Assembly: GCA_026545225.1 (NCBI GenBank)
Contig: CM048845.1
Location: forward strand, 118,857,033-118,921,032
Direction of reading: 5' to 3'
Origin: Cornus controversa
Taxonomy: Eukaryota; Streptophyta; Magnoliopsida; Cornales; Cornaceae
Length of the DNA stretch: 64,000 nucleotides
In this document: piece by piece, positions 38,694 to 47,444 of the stretch
Position numbering within the stretch: the first letter of the stretch is position 1
How the letters are laid out: each line of letters opens with the position of its first letter
Position numbers and translations under genes: made by a program
The notes under the pieces: model-generated
What the model was told of the DNA's origin: nothing
The model's database searches: none
The model's input: the letters and a program-made list of their open reading frames with translations, nothing else

Positions 38694-39353
38694 TGTCACG
38701 GACTTAGAGTTTCCTAAGCACTCGTGCGGCCTTAGACACTTTCAAGCGCCCTTGAAGTGCTAAGTCAGCCTATCCGAATTGCTAGTTTAGTAAAGACTAA
38801 GGCTAGACAAATGAAGAAAGAGAAGTTAGGCAAAGTGAGCAAGAGAGAGTTTGAGAGAATGTAAAGAACTTGTATTGCACTTGAGAACTCTTACAAAGCT
38901 TGGTAGCTTGGGTGAGGAGCAAATGAACTCCCACCTCCTTATATAGGCACTTGGCCTTACAATAAATGACTAGGATATGTACAAGTGTCAACAATCTAAT
39001 GGTTAGGAGAATTCTAGAATAAGTTTCTAGAAAGCTCCATAGAAATATCTCTACAATACTAGACGTCTCTAGAAACTTCTATACAATTCTAGAGTGTCCT
39101 ATACAATTTTAGAATACTCCATATAAATCTAGAAAGTTCTAGAAAATACTAGAGAACTCCACACAAGTCTAGAGAGTTCCACACAATTATAAAATGTTTC
39201 ACACAATTCTAGAGAATTCTGGAAGAATCCACACTTGTGTAGAAAAGTCTAGAATGTTCCGGAAGCTTCCTCCATGCAGACTCTCATGTCATCATCCTGT
39301 TGCGCGCGCGCGTGGCGACTGTGTGGCATAGCTTCTAATTGCGGGACGTGACA
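38694..39353. mobile_element. Probable solo LTR (fossil)
   Basis: A 660-bp insertion relative to PIG-H copies 2 and 3. It starts TGTCACGGAC and ends GGGACGTGACA, so it has TG...CA ends inside a short inverted repeat (TGTCACG/CGTGACA). It is flanked by ACGT on both sides (38690-38693 and 39354-39357), while the empty site in the other copies reads agcacgtgctcc. A TATA-like cttatatagg occurs at about 38937. No internal retroelement genes are adjacent, so it looks like a solo LTR of an LTR retrotransposon, of moderate age. The family is not identified. Confidence 0.65.
39040..39260. repeat. Degenerate TCTAGA-rich short repeat array
   Basis: Inside the LTR-like insertion, words of the form (t/a)ctaga(a/g)..(t)cc with acacaa or atacaa spacers recur about every 20 bp, with variation, for roughly 200 bp. 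Confidence 0.65.
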
Positions 39354-40155
39354 ACGTGCTCCTGAACATTAGAATATTTAATGGACCAATTAGGGTTGTG
39401 AAACCCAAAAAGTTTGAAATGCAAAGAATGAGCCGTTTGTAAGCTTTGAGCCTCTCTATCTCTTTATATACAGTATTTATTTTTTTTTGTGTGTATATAT
39501 ATATATATGCGGGTTATCTAAAACTCAAATCAAACTGTGTCACTTCTTGCTAAGCTGAACTAAATGAAACTTAGATATACAATTTGAGAACGCATAACTG
39601 ATATTCAGAGATTATTTTTGGTCATCTATGACGTTCCTTGCTTTGCGAGCAAGGTATTTCCCAAACCACACTGTAATCGCAATTTTCGATTGATCACCCA
39701 GTGAAACCTTCAAATTCTTCGCATATGTTTGTTTGATGCACTTTTTGGTATTATTTATCAATTTTGATTTTGTATTTGAGAAATAAACCAAAACTCATTG
39801 GTATAAAATCAATTCGAGCCTTGTTTATTACTTTATGTGATTTTTTCCCTCTTATATTTGCGAATGTAGGTGGAGGAAATAATGATTTGAATGCACAAGT
39901 TTGAAAATGGCAGAGTCCTGTATTGCAAGTGCGAGATATACTTATATGTATGATGTCAAAAAGCGGCATCTTGAAGCAAACCACACACATATTGTAGTTC
40001 GAAAGAGCTTTGTGAAGGGTTTCGTCGTATACCTATGCACTATTTTTCTTATAACTAATGCTTCATTTCTCTTTTTGTTAAAGGTATATATGATTGTGTC
40101 TGCTGATTTTTTTATCTTCACTTATAGTACATTCCAATCACCTATATAATATAAT

Positions 40156-41036
40156 TAGGGCGGCAAATGAGCCGAGTCGTTTGCGAACAATTTGGACTCG
40201 ACTCGTTAAGAGCTCAGCTCGCATTCGTTTATTTAATAAACGAACCTAGCTCAAACAGGATTATGAAGCTCGATTTGTAAACGAGCCGAGTTTGAACAAT
40301 ATGATATAAACAGAGCTTGATGACAAGATTGATTACAAAACATATATATATATATATATATCTATGTGTGTGTGTATATATAACAAGCATATAACTTTAG
40401 CCCAGCCCAACCAAATCAATAAAATGGACAAAATCCAAGAGAATTAACATAGCTCGAACCTAAGCCCATGTTCTGAAAGCCCATCTCTATATATATTCTT
40501 TAACTACTCAATTCCTCTCCACCCTAGCCGCACAGCCGGCACTCCTCTCTCCACATCCTAAGTCCCAATTCACGACCGCCGATCTGTATTTTGTGTTTGC
40601 TCTCTCTCTCTCTCGTGGCATGGGAGGACGGTGACGATGGCTTTGGCGAGATCGGAGCAGTGGCTTTGACGAGATCGGTGATTTTTCAGGTATTTCTCCT
40701 TTTTATAATTTTGTATGAAATTTCTTTTGATGGAAACTTAGTTTTAGACAGATATGTGCATTGTGCATATGCGTGTGAAATATGTGTATGACAGATCTGT
40801 GCATGTGTGTGTAATGTGTGTGATAGATCTGTGCATGTGTGTGTTTTGTGTGTATCTGTATCTCTATACGAGTTTCGAGCCGAGCTCGAAAAGCTCGTGA
40901 ACCTGACCAAGCCGAGCTCGAACACTTGAGGTCGGAGCTCGATTCGAGCTCGAACACCATCCTACACTGTCGTACACTGTCGAGCCGAGTTCAAACATGC
41001 CACTATTCGGCTCGGCTCGATTCGATTGCAGCCCTA
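40156..41036. mobile_element. hAT-like element inserted in PIG-H copy 1
   Basis: Ends TAGGGCGGCAA and, reverse-complemented, TAGGGCTGCAA. It is absent from the same place in copies 2 and 3 (tataatataatcataccc). Both ends are dense in gagctcg/cgagcc words, a subterminal-motif pattern like that of the 35732 element but with a different word. Flanks are AT-rich and only an imperfect target duplication can be made out. About 880 bp, no transposase. Confidence 0.75.
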
Positions 41037-41405
41037 TAATTTATAATCATACCCATACTCTCACCCACCCACACACTCCATTTTCATCGTCACCATCATT
41101 ACCTTCGGTAGGTCAACATTTACCCGTTTGCCCATAATCTAGTGAAACTGGGCTCATTTGGGAACTGTAGTCTTTGGCATATTGAAGAATAAATGAATTT
41201 TTTTTAGTTCTATTTAGAATTTCATCCTCATTGTTACTTGGGAAAATTAATTTGACGATACCTCAAGCCTTTTGACATACATATTTTTTTTTAATTTTTT
41301 TTGTAAATTATATTGATAAAGAGAAATAGAAAATGAAGGTAGAATATTTAAATTACCAGGGACCTATAACATCCAAGAGTTTTACATGAAATAAATACTT
41401 GTTAT

Positions 41406-43184
41406 GGCCTGTTTGGTTGGCCTGTTATTGGTTTTGTGTTATGTTATAATTTTTTTGGCTCAAAACATGTTTGGGTTGTGTTGGTTTGGTTTCAAAAGTC
41501 TAAAAACAATAACAATTTTGGCCCAAAATCTGTATCACCGAATCCATGATATTGTTATGTTTTTATCACTGTAGCGGCCCAACTCCATATTAGTCACTGT
41601 AGCGGAGGAAACGCGATCTAACTTAACACACATAAAGTGCAACACATACAAAAACGCGTCTGAAAACACCGAGTTCATTTTTGCCTGATATTTCTCTCTC
41701 TTCGCTCTGGAATTAAAAGGGTTTTCTGAATGAATGTGAGAGAGAAGGGGATTTACGCATCAAAGGCAATTACAGAGGAATTAAGAGGGTTTTCTGAAAC
41801 TTACCTTGATTTGCGATGATTTAATCCAATTTCTCAACCAAACTTTTCAATGACAGCCACAGTTGAGAGAAGATGTCAATGACAACCAAGAGTTTTGAGC
41901 GTGAATCGCTGACCAAGTTGAGAACAAAAGGCTTTGTGGTCCTTCAACCAAGATTAGGGTTGTTGAGAGTGAATCGCCTTTGAATCGCCGAATGGAGTTG
42001 AGAGTGAAATGAAGAATCGGGCCAAGGCCCACTGTTTTCATTTTTTGATTTTGTGTGTGATGCGGGTGTTGCCTCCGCTACAGTAAATTTACATAACTGT
42101 TATTGATTTTGGGCTAGAAAATTTACAAACCATAACAATATCAGGACTGTTTGGATAGCCTGTTTTGTTGTTGTTTTGGTGTTATGTTTTCTAGTTTTGG
42201 GCCCAAAACATGTTTGGCAGGTGGGTGATATGGTTTGAAAGTTCAAAAAGGGTATCAATTTGGGCCCAAAACTCATATCATCCAATACATGATATTGTTA
42301 TGATTTATAAATTTTCTAGCCCAAAATCAATAACGGTTATGTAAATTTACTGTAGCGGAGGCAGCATCACACACAAAACCAAAAAATGAAAACAGTGTGC
42401 CAGGCCCGATCCTTCATTTTGCTCTCAACTCCATTCGGCGATTCACTCTCAACAACCCTAATCTTGGTTGAACGACCAGAGAACCCTTCATTTTCAACTT
42501 GGTCGGCGATTCACGCTCAAAACTCTTGGCTGTCGTTGAAAAGTTTGGTTGAAAAATTAGATTAAATCATCTCAAATCAACGTAAGTTTCAGAAATTCCT
42601 CTGTAATTGCCTTGTATGCGTAAATCCCCTTCTCTCTCTCATTCATTCTTGATTCATAGGGTTCCATGTATATATATATATTCTATTATGCTTATATACA
42701 TGTATATGTGTATATACTTTAATTTCCTTATGGGGAATAATGTATCATATTTTTTTTTTATTATCTTGGTTTATTGGCTTATGAATATTGTTTATTGAAT
42801 CTTTACTTGTGTGTTTTTGTTTTAAGGTTTCTTTGGGTCTGTTCTTTACAATGTGTCCACTTCAATTATTATTTTTTAATTAAATCCTCCTGTACGATCG
42901 TAAACTAGTTTTTTTTTTGTTGAAGTTAGTTTCACTCCTTTTCTTTGAGCATTGATCTCCTAATTGGATGGTGGATTCTAATATTGAATAATTATTAATT
43001 GTTAATAAAGTCATAAATTAAACCACTTGTATATATCATCTATCCAAGAGTTCTAGGTGATGGTGATACTAGACCCAAATAGATATTTTTTTAGATTTTT
43101 CAAACCATATCATCACCAGCTAAACATGTTTTGGGCCCAAAACTTGAAAACATAACACCAAAACAATAACAAAAGAGGCTATCC
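41406..43184. mobile_element. Two head-to-head TIR elements forming a large hairpin
   Basis: Three related termini are present: 41406 forward (ggcctgtttggttggcctgt), about 42144 forward (ggactgtttggatagcctgt) and 43184 reverse (ggatagcctcttttgttatt). All run into ttttgggcccaaaacatgtt-like sequence and later (c)actgtagcggagg. The inner parts are inverted copies of each other: 41715-42144 pairs with 42288-42655 across a spacer of about 145 bp. The arms contain an exon-like stretch ending in a donor-like caag/gtaagtttcag. No transposase was seen. The superfamily is uncertain (MULE-, hAT- or Harbinger-like ends). Confidence 0.75.
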
Positions 43185-44765
43185 AATGAATCCACTTAAA
43201 AGTATGCTCCACAAAAGGATGATAATTGATTTGTCTTGTTGATTACAAAATCATCATGTCAGATATTACTACAATTTACACATAACTCATGTCTTTTTAT
43301 AACTTCTGATATAATAACTTTAAAAATATATAACAAGTATTTATTTCATGAAGATTTCTTGTATGTTATAGGTCCATGATAATTTAAATAGTCTTCCTTC
43401 ATTTCCTGTTTCTGTTTATCAATATAATTTACAAAAAAAATTTAGGAAAAAATATATATGTTCAAAGGCTTGAGGTATCGTCAAATTAATTTTCTCAAGT
43501 AACAATGAGGATGAAATTCTAAATAGAACTAAAAAAAAATCCATTTTAGTGATTCTTCAGAATCCCAAAGACTAAGTAGTACATTGCTAATGAGCCAATA
43601 CAAAATGAGAAAAAGAGAGCTCCCAAATGAGCTCAGTTTCACTAGATTATGGGCAAACGAGTAAATGTTGACCTACCGAAGGTAATGATGGTGATGATGA
43701 AAATGGAGTGTGTGGGTGGGTGAGAGTATAGGTATGATTATATTATATAGGTGGTTGGAATGTACTATAAGTGAAGATAAAAAAATCAGCAGAGACAATC
43801 ATATATACCTTCAGCAAAAAGAGAAAGGAGGCATTAGTTATAAGAAAAATAGCGGATAGGTATACGACGAAACCCTTCACAAAGCTCTTTTGAACTACAA
43901 TATGGTGTGTGTCGATTGCTTCAAGAGGCCGCTTTTTGACATCATGCATATAAGTATATCTCGCATTTGCAATACAGGAATCTGCCATTTTCAAACTTGT
44001 GCATTCAGATCATTTTTTCCTCCACCTACATTCGCAAATATAAGAGGGAAAAAATCACATAAAGTAATGAACAAGGCTCGAATTGATTTTATACTTGTGA
44101 GTTTTGGTTTATTTCTCAAATACAGAATCAAAATTAATAAATAATACCAAAAAGTGCATCAAACAAACATATGCGAATAATTTGAAGGTTTCACTGGGTG
44201 ATCAATCAGAAATTGCGATTACAGTGTGGTTTGGGAAATACCTTAATCGTAAAGCAAGCAACCCCATAGATGACCAAAAATAATCTCGAAAAATCAGTTA
44301 TGCGTTCTCAAATTGTATATCTAAGCTTCGCTTAGCTTAGCTTAGCGGGAAGTGATACAGATCGATTTGGGTTTTAGATAACCCGCATATATAAATATAT
44401 ATATATACTACAACAACAACAACAACCAAGCCTTTTCCCAATTACTTGGGGTCGGCTACATGAATCCGATGTTCCATTCCACTTTATTTAAGGTCATCTC
44501 CTCAGTTAAATCACATGCTATCATATCTTTCTTTACTACCTCTACCTATGTTAGCTTTGGTCTTCCTCTTCCCCTAGCATTGCCCTCAATTTGGACTATG
44601 TCACTTTTCTCAGCAAATGGCTCATTCTTTGCATTTCGAACTTTTTTGGGTTTCGGGACCCTAATTGGTCCATTCAATATTTCAATGTGAAGGAGCACGT
44701 GCTGATCACGAACTTCGGTGCCATCAATCACCTATCGGAGAATAAAAAACAAAAAACAAACAATA
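43185..44765 (-). pseudogene. PIG-H 5' module, copy 2 (inverted; exon 1 and start of exon 2)
   Basis: An inverted duplicate of the PIG-H 5' part. Exon 1 (43988-43809) reads MADSCIANARYTYMHDVKKR ... VYLSAIFLITNASFLFLLK, 60 codons, differing from the functional exon at five residues (E3D, S8N, L14M, R33Q, C45S), with the same splice donor. Intron 1 is present in full, and exon 2 begins (DKSIIILLWSILLSGFI equivalent) but is cut at 43185 after ggattcatt. The acceptor is altered (aacaag where the gene has aacag), which would shift the frame. The leader and putative leader intron are kept. The upstream border at about 44765 is where the next transposon-like block begins. Truncated, so not a functional gene. 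Confidence 0.9.
44409..44610 (-). mobile_element. 3' end of an RTE-type LINE
   Basis: On the minus strand a frame reads KSDIVQIEGNARGRGRPKLT, followed after a stop by VEVVKKDMIACDLTEEMTL, then noncoding sequence ending in a (gtt)n tail. This is the C terminus and tail typical of plant RTE-clade LINEs. It is present only in PIG-H copy 2; copies 1 and 3 have a CT/TA-rich tract here. Confidence 0.7.
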
Positions 44766-44987
44766 TAATTGTTATGTTTTGTAATTTTTCTTGCCCAATT
44801 CTATAACATGTACTGTAGCGGAGGAAACAATAACGCCCTAATCGCATCACATATAAAAATCAAAACTAAAAACATTTTGGTCATTTTTGACCTAAATTTA
44901 TCTCTCCTCGCTGTGGCGATTTGAAGGCGATTCATGTTGGAAGCCCTAGTTTATTACATTTTCGGCAAGAAGACCAAGGTCTTGGCT

Positions 44988-45230
44988 ATGGGGAGAACCC
45001 TAGACGTTGAGAGCCTCATGAATGTTTTCGCCAATCAGATGACTTCGCAGCAATGGGACGACATGAAGACGCTCTTCGAGTTCTGGATTAGGTCACTGGA
45101 CAGCCACGGGAAGCCCAATAGGCCTGACCTGAGCTTGTACAATCACAACCTGAGGGCTAATCAGATGATCAAATCGTTGGCCGACGAGTTGCTGGATCTG
45201 GTGGCGCAAATGGAGAACTATGACATCAGT
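44988..45230 (+). pseudogene. PPR protein gene fragment (At1g26460-like)
   Basis: About 80 codons read MGRTLDVESLMNVFANQMTS, then QQWDDMKTLFEFWIRSLD, then GKPNRPDLSLYNHNLRAN and LADELLDLVAQMENYDIS. From memory this closely matches the N-terminal region of the plant mitochondrial pentatricopeptide repeat protein related to Arabidopsis At1g26460. Homology stops at a gttaag, and the frame then runs into unrelated sequence. The PPR repeats themselves are absent, so it is a fragment. The upstream codons (MLEALVYYIFGKKTKVLA) do not look like a mitochondrial presequence and may come from the element. Confidence 0.7.
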
Positions 45231-45648
45231 GTTAAGTTTTCATGGATCTCCCAGTTTTACATAAACAGGGTTAGGGTTTTAGTTCTCAAGCCTTCTTGGA
45301 TCTCTCTCTTTCATTACCTCGATGTGTTTGTACACTGAAAGGTGGGATTGAAGTTTTACAAGGGTTTTGTTGATGAATAATCTGTTATAGAATGTGAGCT
45401 CCATTTAAACATCATTGAAAAATTGGCTTAATTGATGGGTTCTTTTGGTTTATTTGTATCATGTTGTGAAAGTTGAGGTTAGGGTTTTTATCAGTTGATT
45501 TGATATGACTTCTCTGGAATCATACTTTGATGTATTGGAGTTAGGGATACAGTTTCTATTGGCTTTATTGTTCAGCTTTCATTGTTGAACTAAATTGAAG
45601 CTTTGTTGTGTTGAAGCCTTGAAAGGGAAGATCAATCTAAGGTGCCCA

Positions 45649-45991
45649 ATGGGATTTTCTTCTTTCTTCCGTACTGAAAATGCGAGTAAGCTTTTGGGGT
45701 CAACGCCTCATGATCAGCTCCTAATTCAGACCTCGTATTCATTTTCTGGGTTGCTTTTGTTTGCAATTGGTTTTCTTCTCTTCACGGTGGCATTTGTTAA
45801 GGACAAAGTTTCAGTGCTTCTTTGCTAAGGGGTGTGTAATTATTCATGTTTCCATGGCAATTTGGAGGGTTTACTTTGAGAGGAAGCTTGGAGATCTTGC
45901 CCATGATTGGCTGAGGCAGGTTGCTGGAGACACTGCCTTGGCACTTTCATGGGTTTTCGTTTTTGTATACTTGGGGAGGAAGTATGATTAA
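45649..45991 (+). pseudogene. Small plant membrane protein copy, frameshifted
   Basis: The first frame, from ATG 45649, reads MGFSSFFRTENASKLLGSTP, then DQLLIQTSYSFSGLLLFAIG and FLLFTVAFVKD. The continuation FQCFFAKGCVIIHVSMAIWR, then VYFERKLGDLAHDWLRQ and ALALSWVFVFVYLGRKYD, is in another frame, so there is a frameshift around 45800-45815. Together they describe a protein of about 115 residues with three or so membrane segments, a size and style I associate with an uncharacterised plant membrane protein; I cannot name it. UTR-like sequence follows, suggesting a genomic copy. It lies 0.4 kb from the PPR fragment and between TIR-element ends, so capture is likely. A live gene with an assembly error is the alternative. 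Confidence 0.6.
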
Positions 45992-46868
45992 CCACAGAGG
46001 GGGAACTGCAATGTATCTGTAAACCTTAAATTTGAGCTGAGTGGCATTTCTAAATAGAATTGTATCTGGAGACATTGAATGAAACTGATTTAGGACAGCG
46101 TTAAATTAGGTGTTGGAGTGGTTTTTGCTCTACTCTGTTGAATTTCATTTGGGTGTTGAATTGAAAGAGAGGCAAAAACAAAGCAAGGATAAAATCCTTG
46201 GTTCATGAGTTTGCTTGAATATTGTTTAACATCTTGAATGTCGCTGCTTTGGAAAAAATGAAGACTGCGCAGCTGGAATTGGGGTTTTAGAATGTTTGCT
46301 TGAATTTGAGCTAGATTATGGGAGTTAAGTGTAGTTGCTTTTCATGTTGTGGATAGAAAATATTACTCCTGTTGCCTTTGTATAATTGTTTCCTTGCATG
46401 TTTTTCTTCAAATTAAATGGATATGCTCTTACTCTTAGTTTCTTGGCTAATTGTTGTTCACTTCTGTGAAAGTGGTTTTTGATTGCATCTAAACCCAATG
46501 AAGTGATAATTATGAAGTAGAGGGGAAAATGTTAGACAATTAATTGGCTTCATGATTGGGTTAGCAATTTAAAAAAAAAAATCATAACAATACACTGTCA
46601 ATTTTTTTATAAAAATATTAACAAAGATTTGCCAAAACAAATTCGCAACAGGTAGAGCTACCAAACATTTTTTTAGTGTTTTGACATCGAATTCCTCAAA
46701 ACGCATTGACGTTACCAAACATGTTATGCATTTTCTATTTTTGTAAATCATGAAACACAACAATATTACCAAACGCGTTGTCCATTAATATTCAAAACAC
46801 TAATATAACATAACACATGTTATGTTATTTGCTAAAACAAAAACCAATATCAAAACACGCATCCAAAC

Positions 46869-47444
46869 GGGGCCTATATTGTTTGTTTTTTGTTTTTTAT
46901 TCTCCGATTGGTGATTGACAGCACCAGAGTTCGTGATCAGCACGTGCTCCCAAAAAAGTTTGAAATGCAAAGAATGAGCCGTTTGTTGGGGCTTTGAGCC
47001 TCTCTCTCTCTCTATATATACATTATTTATTTGTGTGTATATATATATTTATATATGCGGGTTATCTAAAACCCAAATCGAATTATATCACTTCCTGCTA
47101 AGCGAAGCTTAGATATACAATTTGGGAACGCATAACTGATTTTCAGAAATTATTTTTGGTCATCTATGGCGTTGCTTGCTTTACGATCAAGGTATTTCCC
47201 AAACCACACTGTAATCACAATTATTGATTGATCACCTAGTGAAACCTTCAAATTCTTCGCATATTTTTGTTTGATGCACCTTTTGGTATTATTTATCAAT
47301 TTTGATTATGTATTTGAGAAATAAACCAAAACTCATAGGTATAAAATCAATTCGAGCCTTGTTCATTACTTTATGTGATTTTTTCCCTCTTATATTTGCG
47401 AATGTAGGTGGAGTAAATAATGATCTGAATGCACAAGTTTGAAA
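46869..47444 (+). promoter_or_regulatory. PIG-H upstream region and putative leader intron
   Basis: This is the upstream part of the triplicated module at the functional locus. A CT tract and tatatata tracts lie at 47000-47055. A likely leader exon ends ...gatcaag/gtatttccc at about 47191 and the intron would end gcgaatgtag/gtgg at about 47407, just before the start codon. Copies 1 and 2 keep both sites. The start of the block at 46869 abuts a transposon terminus. Promoter function is inferred, not seen. Confidence 0.5.

Larger units (their letters stand above)
38615..41405 (+). pseudogene. PIG-H 5' module, copy 1 (promoter, leader, exon 1, part of intron 1)
   Basis: A direct duplicate of the first part of the PIG-H gene. 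Exon 1 at 39907-40083 reads MAESCIASARYTYMYDVKKR ... VYLCTIFLITNASFLFLLK, 59 codons with no stop, one codon shorter than the real exon (NHTH for IDTHH), followed by the same donor, AAG-gtatat. Upstream, the leader matches that of the real gene, including the putative leader intron (aaggtatttcccaaaccaca to gcgaatgtag). Downstream, intron 1 continues past an inserted hAT-like element and stops at about 41405, where a TIR element begins; exon 2 is absent. A 660-bp LTR-like insertion splits the upstream part at 38694. It cannot encode PIG-H but could be transcribed. Confidence 0.9.
44766..46868 (+). mobile_element. TIR-type element carrying host gene fragments (Pack-type candidate)
   Basis: The left part (attgttatg, then tgcccaattctataacatgt, then actgtagcggaggaaac) matches the subterminal zone of the 41406-43184 elements, but its outer end is missing at the border with PIG-H copy 2. 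The right end reads, reverse-complemented, ggccccgtttggatgcgtgt, a terminus of the same general type, and stops exactly where PIG-H copy 3 begins. The interior holds a PPR-gene fragment and a small membrane-protein copy. No transposase was seen. Confidence 0.55.
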
